A stretch of DNA of 64,000 nucleotides from CAYNQN01 sp964530525 (GTDB lineage: Bacteria > Actinomycetota > Acidimicrobiia > Acidimicrobiales > Acidimicrobilacustridaceae): NCBI GenBank assembly GCA_964530525.1, contig CAZHBH010000002.1, forward strand, positions 24,286-88,285. Reading direction: 5' to 3'. Below the pieces are notes generated by a model that saw nothing but the letters and a program-made list of their open reading frames with translations, was not told the origin of the DNA and searched no databases. Positions 33,159-42,423 of the stretch are shown one piece after another (position 1 is the stretch's first letter; each line of letters opens with the position of its first letter). Both the position numbers and the translations under genes were made by a program.

Positions 33159-34091
33159 GGCGGCAGCTTCCGGGGACGCGCTCAGGGCGATGTTGTGGAG
33201 GAGCCACCCTCGGTAGGTCATGGCCTCGGTGTTGTCGGGGTCCATGTCGAGCACCCGGTCGTACGCCGCGATGGCCTGCTGGAAGGCGTCGATGGCGCCT
33301 TGCCCGTCGCCGTCGGCGAGCAGCTGGTTCGCCATGGCCGTGTACTGGCTCGCGTCACGCAGCTCGTCGATGGTGTTGGCCCGCACGTCGCCGGTCAGGG
33401 TGTCGCTCGGACCACGACTGCCCGACGAGCTGGCGACCCACCAGCCGATCCCGCCGGCCGCGAGCGCCACGACTGCTCCGATGGCCACCAAGCGCAGGCG
33501 TGCGCCGGCGAACCCCCCGGGACCGGCAGGCCGGTCCCCCGCCTGGTCGACGGGCTGCGCGGCTTCGATGGGCGGGTCGGCCACGGCTGTCGGCTCGGGC
33601 CCTCCCGCCGCACCCGGCTGCAGCGGGACGTCGCTGGCGCCCGTCTCGGCACGCTCGGATCGGCGGCGGCGGAACACCACCACCAGGCCGAAGGCCGTGA
33701 GGCCGACGACCACCACCGGGATGGCCCACACGAGCGCGCTGGCACCGGAGCCTCCGGGCGTCAGCAGGATCGACTGGCCGTACGTGGCCGCGTAGTGGGC
33801 TCGGATCTCGTCGTCGCTCTGACCCTCGTCGACGCGGCGAGCGATGTCGGCACGGATCTCGCGCGAGGAGGCAGCGTTCGACTCGGCGACGGTCTCCCCC
33901 GCGCACCCCGGGCACTTGATGGTGCGGGAGATGGCGGTAACCCGGTCCTGGTCTGTCTGAGGTCCTGGATCGCGCACCGCCCCCCAGGCCAGTGCCACGA
34001 CGAGCACCGCGGCTATCGCCATCCAGGCGAGCCAGCTCCGGCTGTCGCCACGGGAGGCGGACCGGGCACCGGTTCGGACGGGCACGCTCAC
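33156..34091 (-). CDS. ccmH: CcmH-type protein with C-terminal TPR, stopped early
   Basis: 311 residues from GTG 34091 (GTGA overlap with the TlpA-like gene). A membrane anchor near residues 14-35 is followed by the CcmH domain with redox motif IKCPGCAGETVAESNAASS, then a second membrane helix, a Pro/Ala linker, a third helix, and the first TPR units (QAIAAYDRVLDMDPDNTEA). This CcmH-CcmI arrangement reduces and presents apocytochrome c for haem ligation outside the membrane. The in-frame TAG cuts the TPR domain; the redox half should still be made. Confidence 0.87.
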   Translation of the reverse strand: MSVPVRTGARSASRGDSRSWLAWMAIAAVLVVALAWGAVRDPGPQTDQDRVTAISRTIKCPGCAGETVAESNAASSREIRADIARRVDEGQSDDEIRAHYAATYGQSILLTPGGSGASALVWAIPVVVVGLTAFGLVVVFRRRRSERAETGASDVPLQPGAAGGPEPTAVADPPIEAAQPVDQAGDRPAGPGGFAGARLRLVAIGAVVALAAGGIGWWVASSSGSRGPSDTLTGDVRANTIDELRDASQYTAMANQLLADGDGQGAIDAFQQAIAAYDRVLDMDPDNTEAMTYRGWLLHNIALSASPEAAA

Positions 34092-34798
34092 CCGGCCGTC
34101 CCTCCACCAGAGCCCGCTCCGGACCCGTCGTCGCCCTGCGGAGCTGCCCCGCTCGAGATCGCCATGGCTTCGTCGAGCTGGTCGGCGGTCACCCCGCCGT
34201 TCGTCTTCCACACCACGATCCCCTCGGGGCTCACGAGGAACGTCTCGGGCAGCTTGCGCACCCCGAAGTCGATCCCGATCCTCCCGGCGCCCGCGTCGGC
34301 GTCGAGCACGGGCCAACTCCCTCCGTGCTCGGCGAAGAAGCGGCTGACGGCCTCGGGGCGGTCGTTGAAGGGGATGCTCACGAGCACGGCGTCGCCAACG
34401 GCGCCGTGCTCTTCAGAGAAGCGCACGAGCTCGGGGTGCTCGACGAGGCACGGCTGGCACCAGGTGGCGAAGAAGTTCACCACGACCCAACGACCCCTGA
34501 GCTCGTCTATGTCGAAGGTGGCCGAGGCGGGCTGGGAGCCGCCCTCCCCTGGCTCACCGAAGTTCATGACCAGGCCCTCCACCTTGGGAACCGGCCTGCC
34601 CAGGACCTGGCTCGCAGGGTCGTCGGCGCCTCCCTGCCTCGTCGCGAGCACGCCGATTAGCACCGCCAGCACCACACCCACGGCGACGGCCACCCACAGC
34701 ACGGTGCGCTGCGAGCTGCCCGATCGCGGGCCAGAGCCGGCGGGGTCCCCGGCGTCGGCGGCGACTCCCGGGAGCCCTGGACCGCTCGTCGACGTCAC
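34088..34798 (-). CDS. TlpA/CcmG-like thiol-disulfide oxidoreductase
   Basis: 236 residues from GTG 34798, overlapping the ccmF stop. An N-terminal membrane helix (VLWVAVAVGVVLAVLIGVLA) precedes a thioredoxin domain with the active site FFATWCQPCLVEH and the cis-proline region VRKLPETFLV. CcmG-type proteins keep the haem-binding cysteines of apocytochrome c reduced on the outer face of the membrane. The position between ccmF and ccmH supports this role. The last 20 residues are Gly/Ser/Asp-rich. Confidence 0.9.
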   Translation of the reverse strand: MTSTSGPGLPGVAADAGDPAGSGPRSGSSQRTVLWVAVAVGVVLAVLIGVLATRQGGADDPASQVLGRPVPKVEGLVMNFGEPGEGGSQPASATFDIDELRGRWVVVNFFATWCQPCLVEHPELVRFSEEHGAVGDAVLVSIPFNDRPEAVSRFFAEHGGSWPVLDADAGAGRIGIDFGVRKLPETFLVSPEGIVVWKTNGGVTADQLDEAMAISSGAAPQGDDGSGAGSGGGTAG

Positions 34799-36837
34799 GG
34801 CCCGACCTCGCCCTCGTCTTCGCCCGCGCCCACGGATGCGGTGGCCATCGGGGAGGGTCCGCCTGCCTGCCCGCTCGGCAGCTGGGGTTCGGACACCTCG
34901 GAGAGCAACGAGTCGGACTCGCCGGATGGATCGGCCGATCGCCGACGCCCCGGCACGACGCAGAGCAACGTCCCGAGCGCCATCACGCCACCACCAATCC
35001 AGAGCCACACGATGAGGGGCTGGATGGTCACCCTCAGGGTCATCCTGCCGCCCTCCTCGCCGAAGGCCAGCACCGAGAGGGCCACGTCGTGGGTGAGCGT
35101 GGTGCGCACCGACGGCGTCTGGACGATCTGGCCGGTGCTGTCGAAGCGGTTGAGCGCAGGCGCCCACGGGCCGGTGCCGTCGACCTCCACCAGGGCTCGG
35201 GTGATCACCTTGTTAGGCTCGACCACGTCTTCCCGGCCCACGTAGGTGAGGGTGTGCCCGCCGAAGGTCACCTGCTCGCCGGGGCGCATGTCGAACTCGC
35301 CCTGGCGCACGTAGCTCTGGCTCGCCGCCACCGCCAGCGCGATCAGCACCACCCCGATGTGCACCACCATCCCGCCGTTGGAGCGCCCCACCAGCCCGCG
35401 CCAGCCCTGGCGGCGCACGGCCAGCACCAGCTGGCGGACCGCCGAACCAGCGGCGAAGCCCGCCAGGCCGAACGCCACCAGCGGCGCCAGGCCGTGTGCC
35501 CCGGTGAGCAGGGCGACCAGAACGGCGGCCACGCCGGCCCAGGCCGGCCAGACCAGCCTGTGGCGCAGCAGCTCGCCCGAGGCCCTGCGCCACGGGAGCA
35601 CCGGCGCGACGGCCATCAGGAACAGCAGGGCGAGGCCCAGCGGCATCGTCATGCGGTTGAAGTAGGGGGATCCCACGGTGATCCGGTCGTCGTTGAGGGC
35701 CTCGACGAACAGCGGGAACACCGTCCCCAGCAGGACCACGAACGCGAACAGGGCGAAGGCCACGTTGTTGGCGAGGAAGGCGCCCTCTCGCGACAGCGCC
35801 GAGCCGATGCGGTCGGGTGAGCGCAGCTTGTCTCCCCGCCAGCCGATGAGCCCGACCGAGACGACCACGATGAGGCCGAAGAACATGAGGATGGCCGGCC
35901 CGATCGCCGACTCGGTGAAGGCGTGGACCGACTCGAGCACCCCGGATCGGGTGATGAACGTGCCGAGGATGGTGAGGGCGAACGTGGCGCAGAGCAACGA
36001 CAGGTTCCAGACGCGCAGCAGACCGCGCCGCTCCTGGACCATCACCGAGTGCAGGTAGGCCGTGCCGGTGAGCCACGGGAGGAAAGATGCGTTCTCCACC
36101 GGGTCCCAGCCCCAGTAGCCGCCCCAGCCGAGCACCTCGTACGCCCACCACGAACCCAGCACGATCCCCACGGTGAGGAAGCCCCAGGCGATCAGGGTCC
36201 AGCGCCGTGTGGCGGTGAGCCAGCCCTCGCCCAGCCTCCCCGTGGCCAGCGCCGCGATGGCGAAGGCGAAGGGCACCGTGAAGCCCACGTAGCCCAGGTA
36301 GAGCATGGGCGGGTGGAACGCCATGAGAGGGTGGTTCTGGAGGAGGGGGTTCGGCCCGGGGCCGTCGAACCCAGGTGGCGGGCTGAACGAGCGGAACGGG
36401 TTGGCGGGTCCCGCCATGAGGAAGAAGAAGAACGCGCACACGACCAGCATCGTGAGCAGGGCCCACCCCACCAGCGGATCCGACAGGCGGCGCCGGAACT
36501 TGGTGGCCACCGCCACCGTGTAGCCACCGAGGATGAGGGCCCAGAGGATGATCGATCCTTCGAGGGCCGACCACAGCGTGGCGAAGTTGAAGAGCGCCGG
36601 CGTTCGGGTGCTGCCGTTGTTCGCCACGAACTCGAGCGTGAAGTCGCGGGTTATGAGCGCCCGCTCCATCGCGAAGAACGCCGCCACGCCCCCGAGGAGC
36701 ACCACCGCGGCGTAGACGGCGCCCAGCCACTGCAGGTCGCGCCGGCGCTTGGCCAGGGCGTAGGCGAGGGTGCCGATGCCCAGCACCGCGGCCGAGAACC
36801 CGAGCATCACCCCGGCCGTGCCGATCGCCCTGTTCAT
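34795..36837 (-). CDS. ccmF: Cytochrome c haem lyase subunit CcmF
   Basis: 680 residues with about 15 membrane helices. The tryptophan-rich haem-handling WWD segment is WAYEVLGWGGYWGWDPVENA (the 20-residue core), typical of CcmF/CcmC, and ILWALILGGYTV and LRVWNLSLLCATFALTILG follow family pattern. CcmF with CcmH attaches haem to the CXXCH motif. I start at ATG 36837 (MNRAIGTAGVML). It follows the small ccmD-like gene by 22 bases; no ccmE is present. Confidence 0.93.
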   Translation of the reverse strand: MNRAIGTAGVMLGFSAAVLGIGTLAYALAKRRRDLQWLGAVYAAVVLLGGVAAFFAMERALITRDFTLEFVANNGSTRTPALFNFATLWSALEGSIILWALILGGYTVAVATKFRRRLSDPLVGWALLTMLVVCAFFFFLMAGPANPFRSFSPPPGFDGPGPNPLLQNHPLMAFHPPMLYLGYVGFTVPFAFAIAALATGRLGEGWLTATRRWTLIAWGFLTVGIVLGSWWAYEVLGWGGYWGWDPVENASFLPWLTGTAYLHSVMVQERRGLLRVWNLSLLCATFALTILGTFITRSGVLESVHAFTESAIGPAILMFFGLIVVVSVGLIGWRGDKLRSPDRIGSALSREGAFLANNVAFALFAFVVLLGTVFPLFVEALNDDRITVGSPYFNRMTMPLGLALLFLMAVAPVLPWRRASGELLRHRLVWPAWAGVAAVLVALLTGAHGLAPLVAFGLAGFAAGSAVRQLVLAVRRQGWRGLVGRSNGGMVVHIGVVLIALAVAASQSYVRQGEFDMRPGEQVTFGGHTLTYVGREDVVEPNKVITRALVEVDGTGPWAPALNRFDSTGQIVQTPSVRTTLTHDVALSVLAFGEEGGRMTLRVTIQPLIVWLWIGGGVMALGTLLCVVPGRRRSADPSGESDSLLSEVSEPQLPSGQAGGPSPMATASVGAGEDEGEVGP

Positions 36838-36859
36838 GGGGCCCCGCTCAGCTCCCCGC

Positions 36860-36997
36860 TCACTGCATCCACCTGCGCTCCCCCGGGGGCACCCGCCTCG
36901 ACAGGGCACGACCCCGTGAGATGACGGCGGCGGCGTAGCCGCCGATGGCCACCGCAGCGGCGGCCCAAGCTGCGATCACGTAGCCCCAGGCGCTCAC
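36860..36997 (-). CDS. ccmD: CcmD-like small membrane protein
   Basis: 45 residues from a GTG at 36997 that overlaps the ccmC stop (GTGA). It is one membrane helix, AWGYVIAAWAAAAVAIGGYA, followed by the basic tail ISRGRALSRRV. Length, topology and place between ccmC and ccmF are those of CcmD, which helps release haem-loaded CcmE from the CcmABC complex. Sequence conservation in CcmD is low, so the call rests on form and position. Confidence 0.7.
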   Translation of the reverse strand: MSAWGYVIAAWAAAAVAIGGYAAAVISRGRALSRRVPPGERRWMQ

Positions 36998-37743
36998 GAT
37001 CCGACCTCCCTGTCCTCGCGGGTTGCCGCCGCCTCGTCGCGCCGCTCCGCGATCGCCTCGTCGAGGAGCTGGGCGTCGACCCTCTCGGCCAGCCAGGCCA
37101 GGCGGAAGCGGTGGATGAGGATCCACAGGAAGATCCCCGACAGGACCACCACTCCGAAGAAGGTGGTGAACAGCTGGAGGTCGTCGATCGTCGGGTCGTT
37201 GCGCAAGAACGTGGTGCCCTGGTGCAGGGATCGCCACCACTCCACCGAGCGGTTGACGATCACCACGTTGGGAAGCAGGAGCAGCCCCACGATCGCAGAG
37301 CGCCTGGCCCGAACCGCCGGGTCGACGCTCGTGCGCCGCACGGCGAGGTAGCCCAGGAGGAAGAGGAACAGCACGAGCGTGGAGGTGAGGCGAGCGTCCC
37401 ACTCCCAGTAGGTGCCCCAGGTGGGCTTGCCCCACAGGGCCCCGATCACCAGCGTGAGGCCGATGAACAGGGTCGACACCTCGGCGGCGGAGGCCGCCAC
37501 CAGGTCCCACCAGCTCGACCGCTTCCACAGGTAGGCGATGCTGCCAACGGTGGCCACGACGATGCCGAGGTAGCCGGCCACGATCACCGGCACGTGCACG
37601 TAGAGGATGCGAACGGCCTCGCCCTGGACCACGTCGGGCTCGGTGGCGACCAGCCCGAGGAAGGCCAGGACGGCCACGCCCAGGAGGCAGAGCCCCCCGA
37701 GCACCCTGGTGGTCTTGGAGCCCGTGCCCGTGGGAACGCTCAA
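36994..37743 (-). CDS. ccmC: Haem exporter/assembly protein CcmC
   Basis: 249 residues with six membrane helices. The WWD-type motif WGTYWEWDARLTS and the histidine-bearing ILYVHVPVIVAGY loop are both present; these hold haem in CcmC. The start is a TTG at 37743 with AGGGGG upstream; no ATG or GTG is suitably placed. It belongs to the ccm operon, 29 bases after ccmB. Confidence 0.9.
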   Translation of the reverse strand: MSVPTGTGSKTTRVLGGLCLLGVAVLAFLGLVATEPDVVQGEAVRILYVHVPVIVAGYLGIVVATVGSIAYLWKRSSWWDLVAASAAEVSTLFIGLTLVIGALWGKPTWGTYWEWDARLTSTLVLFLFLLGYLAVRRTSVDPAVRARRSAIVGLLLLPNVVIVNRSVEWWRSLHQGTTFLRNDPTIDDLQLFTTFFGVVVLSGIFLWILIHRFRLAWLAERVDAQLLDEAIAERRDEAAATREDREVGS

Positions 37744-37772
37744 CCCATGCCCCCTAGCTTCATGTGACGTCG

Positions 37773-38456
37773 TCAACCTTCCTCCAGGAGGGGGCCGAAG
37801 CCGAAGATCCCTGCGACGATGTAAACCAAGCCGAACACGGCGAGCAAACCCACCCACCGCCAGCCCTCGCCGGGACTGGCGGCGAGCGCCGCCTCGAACG
37901 CCCTCGTGCACGCGATGAGCAGCGGCGCCAGCACGGGCAGGAGCAGGAGCGGCAACAAGGTCTCCCGCACGCGAACACCCGCCGCGAGCACCCCGTAGAC
38001 GCTACCGGCGGCGGCGATGCCAACGGTGGCCAGCACGCAGGACGCCACGAGCAGGGCCCACGACCCGGGCCCCCAACCCGCAAGCGACGTTCCGTAGAGC
38101 ACGATCACGCCGCCGAGCAGCAGGGCCTCCAGCACCAGCAGCTGCACCGCCAGGGCGGCGGCCTTCCCCAGGAAGATCCCGGCAGGTTCCAGCCCCGAGA
38201 GCCGGAGCGCGTCGCGGACGCCGCCGACGGCCTCGATCCCGAAGGAGCGCTGCACGGCGATCACCCCGCTGAACAGCACCGCCACCCAGAACAGGCCGGG
38301 GGTGGCGGCATCGAGGATCCCCCTGTCGGGATCCAGCGCGAACGCGAACAGCACGAGCACCAGCACGGCCAGCGGAAGCACTTGGTTGACCCCCACCTTC
38401 GATCGCAGCTCCAGGCGCAGGTCCTTGCCGGCCATCAGCGCGGCATCACGAAACAT
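37773..38456 (-). CDS. ccmB: ABC permease CcmB
   Basis: 227 residues, six hydrophobic helices after a cytoplasmic start MFRDAALMAGKDLRLELRSK, the normal CcmB N-terminus. VIAVQRSFGIEAVGGVRDALRLSG is the conserved loop that contacts the CcmA ATPase (quoted in part: VQRSFGIE). The start ATG lies inside the end of ccmA, an overlap of 11 bases. CcmAB powers release of holo-CcmE. Confidence 0.9.
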   Translation of the reverse strand: MFRDAALMAGKDLRLELRSKVGVNQVLPLAVLVLVLFAFALDPDRGILDAATPGLFWVAVLFSGVIAVQRSFGIEAVGGVRDALRLSGLEPAGIFLGKAAALAVQLLVLEALLLGGVIVLYGTSLAGWGPGSWALLVASCVLATVGIAAAGSVYGVLAAGVRVRETLLPLLLLPVLAPLLIACTRAFEAALAASPGEGWRWVGLLAVFGLVYIVAGIFGFGPLLEEG

Positions 38457-39153
38457 GCGACGCCCCCTGCTCCCGGCCGCCGCCCGCGCTCCGGCCGTGG
38501 TCCGGATCGGCTCCGGCGGGTCCGGTGGTCCCCCCGGCGATCTGCACCACCCGCTGTGCCAGCGAGGCGGCCCGCTCGCGCTCGTGCGAGGCCACCAGCA
38601 CGGTGGCGCCGGCCACCGCCGCATCCCTGACCATGGCGTCCACCAGCTCACGGGCCTCGTGGTCGAGGCCCGCGTGGGGCTCGTCGAGCAGCCACAGCTC
38701 GGAGCGACGCGCCACCAGCACCGCCAGGGCCGTGCGCTGGCGCTGGCCGGCCGAGAGGCGGGCTACGGGCACGTGCCGCAGCCTCCCGTCGAGGCCCAGG
38801 CGGGCCAGCGCTGCCTCGGCGTCCGCGGTGTCCGAACGGGCAGCCCGGCTCCAGAAGCGCACGTTGTCGTCCACGGTCAGGTCGTCGTAGAGCCCGCTGG
38901 CGTGGCTGAGCAGGCCCACCCGGTGCCGCACGGCGCTGCGATCCCGCCGCAGGTCGCAGCCGAGCACCCTCGCCGTCCCGGCCGCCACCGGCACCAGGCC
39001 GGCGCACGCCCGCAGCAGGGTGGTCTTGCCGGCGCCGTTGGGCCCCTCGAGCAGCACGATCTCGCCCTGGTGCACCTCGAGGTCGACACCGGCCAGAGCG
39101 GGGAATCGACCGAGGAGCGCGACCGCTCCACGTAGCTGCACTACGGGCTCCAT
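38446..39153 (-). CDS. ccmA: ABC ATPase CcmA
   Basis: 235 residues from ATG 39153. Walker A is GPNGAGKTTLLRACAG, signature LSAGQRQRTALAVLVA, Walker B LWLLDEPHAGLD and the H-loop SHERE. The short length and HASGLYDDLTVDDNVRFW are CcmA-like. First gene of the ccm operon; its promoter must lie in the 96 bases shared with the divergent sortase gene, where I see no strong -35/-10 pair. Confidence 0.9.
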   Translation of the reverse strand: MEPVVQLRGAVALLGRFPALAGVDLEVHQGEIVLLEGPNGAGKTTLLRACAGLVPVAAGTARVLGCDLRRDRSAVRHRVGLLSHASGLYDDLTVDDNVRFWSRAARSDTADAEAALARLGLDGRLRHVPVARLSAGQRQRTALAVLVARRSELWLLDEPHAGLDHEARELVDAMVRDAAVAGATVLVASHERERAASLAQRVVQIAGGTTGPAGADPDHGRSAGGGREQGASHVS

Positions 39154-39249
39154 GGCGACCACCGCAGACGCTACTGGCGCCGACCCGAAGCCTCCAAAGG
39201 GGCGGGGGCGGCGCAGAGCGGCCGCCTGCACCCTCTAGGCTCGCTCGTC

Positions 39250-40200
39250 GTGCCGGTGGCTCGAGCGATGGGCGCCGTCGGGCGCATGATGATCAGAGCA
39301 GGTGTGCTCATCCTGCTCTTCGTGGCCTACCAGCTCTGGGGTACGGGCCTGCAGACCGACCGCGCCCAGAGCGACCTGGGCAGCCAGTTCCGGGAGCGCC
39401 AGGAGCAGGTGTCGGGCGGCGCCACGACCACCACCCAGGCCGAGCCGCCGCCAAGCACGACCGCTCCCGGAACCACCCTGCCCCCCTCTACCGCACCCTC
39501 CGACCTGCCGTCACCAGAGGTGGGCCAGCCCATCGGCAGGCTCCACATACCCGACATCGAGTCCGACTTCTACGTGGTGGAGGGGGTCGACCTCAGCGTC
39601 CTCCAGGACGGCCCTGGCCACTTCCCCGGCACGCCGCTTCCCGGCCAGCCCGGAAACAGCGCCATCGCAGGGCACCGCGTCACCTGGGCCGCCCCGTTCA
39701 ACCGACTCGACGAGCTGCAGCCGGGTGCGCTGGTGAACGTGGAGACCCTGCAGGGGACCTTCTGGTACGAGGTGATGGCGCAACCCAACCCCGACGGCGG
39801 CGAACCGCTTGGCCACTACATCGTGGAGCCCACCCAGCTCGAGATCCTCGACGACAAGGGCGACGACCGCCTCACGCTCATGGCCTGCCACCCTAAGTAC
39901 AGCGCCGCACAGCGCATCGTGGTGGAGGCCAGGCTCACCAGCTCTCCCGCTCCCCCCACCCCAACGGCCCCTGCGCAGACCGCCCAGGGTGAGGTGCTGC
40001 TGGCAGGCGACTCGGGCGCCTGGCCGCCGGCGATCGGGTGGTCGGCGGCGGCCATCGGGCTGTGGGTGCTGGCGTGGTTCGTGGGACGCACCTGGCCCAG
40101 GTGGCGCTGGCCCGCCTACCTCATCGGCCTGCCGGTGTTCGCCTTCCTGCTCTTCCGTGCCTTCGCCGCCATCAACCTGCTGCTCCCGGCGGGCTACTGA
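39250..40200 (+). CDS. Class E-like sortase
   Basis: 316 residues, GTG start. A membrane helix at about 17-32 is followed by a Thr/Pro-rich stalk to residue 88. The sortase barrel then has catalytic His142 (AGHRVTWAAPF), Cys213 (TLMACHPKYS) and Arg222. A second hydrophobic region near the C-terminus has two or three helices. It would attach a sorting-signal protein to the cell envelope. No LPXTG-type substrate gene is adjacent. The next gene's ATG overlaps its stop. Confidence 0.87.
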   Translation: MPVARAMGAVGRMMIRAGVLILLFVAYQLWGTGLQTDRAQSDLGSQFRERQEQVSGGATTTTQAEPPPSTTAPGTTLPPSTAPSDLPSPEVGQPIGRLHIPDIESDFYVVEGVDLSVLQDGPGHFPGTPLPGQPGNSAIAGHRVTWAAPFNRLDELQPGALVNVETLQGTFWYEVMAQPNPDGGEPLGHYIVEPTQLEILDDKGDDRLTLMACHPKYSAAQRIVVEARLTSSPAPPTPTAPAQTAQGEVLLAGDSGAWPPAIGWSAAAIGLWVLAWFVGRTWPRWRWPAYLIGLPVFAFLLFRAFAAINLLLPAGY

Positions 40201-40766
40201 TGGCTGCGACCGAGCGACCGACCCGCTGGCACGAGCTGCTGCGCGGCGCCGCAGGCTTGGGCGCGCTGGCAGCCGTGGTGCTGACCGCCGCGTGCTCCGG
40301 GGGCTCCGGCTCTTCCCAGGCCCCCACGACCACGACCGAGGCCACCACGACCACGACCTCCATCGTTCCGCTGGAGCAGGGAGAGCAGAACGAGGTGTAC
40401 GTGCCGGCGGTGGGCGACTGCCTCGACCGCCGTCTCGTGGAGCAGGACGGCGGGGGCCACGTGCCGGTGGTCCTGGTGTTCGACTGCTCCCTACCCCACA
40501 CGTCGGAGGTGTTCGCCGTTCTCCAGCACCCCGGGGCCGGGAGCGCGTACCCCGGCGACGAGGTCATGCGGACCTACGCGCGCTCCGCCTGCATCGACGA
40601 GTTCGAGGCCTACGTGGGACAGGTCTACGAGCTCTCCGAGCTCGACGTCGACCACCACATCCCCTCGGCGGCGGATTGGGAACGAGGGGCACGGAGCATC
40701 GGGTGCTCGCTGGTGAGCATCTCCGGTGAGCGGCTCACGGGCTCGGCCCGGGGATCGGGCCGCTGA
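40200..40766 (+). CDS. Septum-formation-family lipoprotein
   Basis: 188 residues. The lipobox ends at Cys32 (AAVVLTAACSGG) and is followed by a Thr-rich linker. The domain has YVPAVGDCLDRRLV, VFDCSLPHTSEVFAV, an ACIDEFEAYVG segment and a terminal IGCSL, a four-cysteine pattern like the actinobacterial septum_form (DUF4190-associated) domain. Anchored outside the membrane; function unknown. It is coupled to the sortase (TGATG). Confidence 0.75.
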   Translation: MAATERPTRWHELLRGAAGLGALAAVVLTAACSGGSGSSQAPTTTTEATTTTTSIVPLEQGEQNEVYVPAVGDCLDRRLVEQDGGGHVPVVLVFDCSLPHTSEVFAVLQHPGAGSAYPGDEVMRTYARSACIDEFEAYVGQVYELSELDVDHHIPSAADWERGARSIGCSLVSISGERLTGSARGSGR

Positions 40767-40822
40767 CGATTCTTGGCTACCGAACGAGCCCTTTGTAGCC
40801 AGAACGATCCTTTTGGGCCAGA

Positions 40823-41422
40823 ATGAGGGTTCTGTCCCCTTTCAACAGGTGGAAGTTGCACGTGGAGAGCTCCCCTGGCGGCGAGGCGTATTCGACGGCA
40901 CGCGCCTTCGAAGAGCTCTACGTCCAGACAAAGGGGAAGATCTTCGGCTACGCCGCGAGGCGCGTCGGGCCGGACCTCGCGGAAGAGGTGACCGCCCAGG
41001 CCTTCGCCGAGGCGTGGGCGACGCGCCACCGCTACGACCCCGAGCGCGGCACCCCGATGCTGTGGCTCCTGGGCATCACGACCAACATCCTTCGGCACCA
41101 CTACCGCTCCGAGATGTCGCAGCTGCGGGCCTACACCCGGCTGGGCAGGACGCCGGTGGTCTCGTTCGACCGCGACGTCGAGGTTCTCGACGCCATGGTG
41201 GCCACCGACAACTGGTCGAGGGTTGCCAACGCGATGGTCGAGCTCTCCGACACCGACAGGGAGATCCTCACGTTGTCGGCTTGGACCGAGCTGTCGTACA
41301 ACGAGATCGCGTCGATGCTCGGAGTGTCGGTGGGGACCGTGAAGTCGCGGATGAACAGGGCACGAGGCCGCCTCATGGATCGGCTCGAGATGGCCCCCTC
41401 CGGGAGGAAGGATCCGGCATGA
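40823..41422 (+). CDS. ECF-type sigma-70 factor
   Basis: 199 residues. Region 2 is seen at FEELYVQTKGKIFGYAARRV and EEVTAQAFAEAWATRHRYD. Region 4 is ELSDTDREILTLSAWTELSY and NEIASMLGVSVGTVKSRMNR. There is no region 3, as usual for extracytoplasmic-function sigmas. The ATG at 40823 is used, but GTG 40862 would also leave both domains intact. The anti-sigma-like gene overlaps its stop (ATGA). The 56-base leader holds GGCTAC/GTAGCC inverted repeats. Confidence 0.9.
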   Translation: MRVLSPFNRWKLHVESSPGGEAYSTARAFEELYVQTKGKIFGYAARRVGPDLAEEVTAQAFAEAWATRHRYDPERGTPMLWLLGITTNILRHHYRSEMSQLRAYTRLGRTPVVSFDRDVEVLDAMVATDNWSRVANAMVELSDTDREILTLSAWTELSYNEIASMLGVSVGTVKSRMNRARGRLMDRLEMAPSGRKDPA

Positions 41423-42423
41423 GCGAGCGCCTACTGGAGGATTTCCGCGAAGATGAGGCCGTGCTCGACATGGCGGCCGACCAGAGGATGCGTCAACGCA
41501 TCGCCGAGCTGACGCGCAACCAGCCCGACGCCGAAGGCGAATGGCCCTTCCGCACCGAGCCCGTACCGCTGCACCGGTCCGGGCGCGACACCTTCGAGCG
41601 CGAGACGGCGACGCGGGTGCCCGCCGGTGCCGGCATCGCCCACCGGTCGAGGCGCTTGATGGCCGTGGCCGCCGCCGTGATGGTGGTGGCCCTGGTGGGC
41701 GGTGCCGTCGTGCTGCAGCGCGCCGGCTCCGGCCCCGCGACCGACTTCGGCGGGGAGTCCATCGAGAGCATGGCTGCCCTCGCCCGCCAACAACCGGATC
41801 GCCCTCTCGGACCAGGCCAGTACCTCCACCAGACCTGGGAAGCTTTGACCGCCGGCGACGTTGGCACCATCACATCAGCGCCAGTGACCATTGATCGCTG
41901 GACTGCCATAGATGGCACCGGCCGGGAGATCTCGAAGCCTGCACAAGGTTCAGAGCAGCTCTCGCATCTTGACTTCGATGTCTTGTACGAACAGAAGGGA
42001 CTCCCCTTTTTCGCCGATTACACCTATCAGCAGCTCAGGGGACTGCCGACAGACTCGTCAGCCCTCCTCGGGGTAGTCGCTGAGAAGACGGGCGTGCCCA
42101 TGGACAACGCCGACCTTCTCGCCAACCCGCTCGCCGAGCTTCTAATGGTGGATGTAACTCCCGCAGGCGTTCGAGCGGCAGCCTTCGAGGCGCTGGACGA
42201 CCTAGGCGCGAGACCGTTGGGAATCCGAACCGATGGAGCTGGAAGAGCTGGGTTGGCCTTCGAAGTGGACGGTGGGAGTGGTGTGACGTCCATAATCGTC
42301 GACCCAGCCACGAGCGCTCTCCTCGAATGGCGGGCATGGCCCGAGGGGGTCGAGAGCTCCCTCGAGAGCGCCACATCATGGCGAACCATGTTGATGCAGG
42401 AGATTGTCTCCTCCACGGACTGA
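41419..42423 (+). CDS. CU044_5270-like membrane protein, probable anti-sigma factor
   Basis: 334 residues. A cytoplasmic N-terminal part of about 79 residues, one membrane helix (about 80-99, LMAVAAAVMVVALVGGAVVL) and an outer domain with SMAALARQQPDRPLGPGQYL, the pattern of CU044_5270 proteins encoded beside ECF sigmas. It probably holds the sigma factor at the membrane until a signal is sensed. The outer half (from about 41830) has visibly lower GC than the neighbouring DNA. Confidence 0.75.
   Translation: MSERLLEDFREDEAVLDMAADQRMRQRIAELTRNQPDAEGEWPFRTEPVPLHRSGRDTFERETATRVPAGAGIAHRSRRLMAVAAAVMVVALVGGAVVLQRAGSGPATDFGGESIESMAALARQQPDRPLGPGQYLHQTWEALTAGDVGTITSAPVTIDRWTAIDGTGREISKPAQGSEQLSHLDFDVLYEQKGLPFFADYTYQQLRGLPTDSSALLGVVAEKTGVPMDNADLLANPLAELLMVDVTPAGVRAAAFEALDDLGARPLGIRTDGAGRAGLAFEVDGGSGVTSIIVDPATSALLEWRAWPEGVESSLESATSWRTMLMQEIVSSTD

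Noticed and set aside
40744..40762. CGGCCCG/CGGGCCG hairpin at the end of the lipoprotein gene as a terminator
   Set aside because: It lies inside the coding sequence and has no T-run; the sigma factor gene follows closely.
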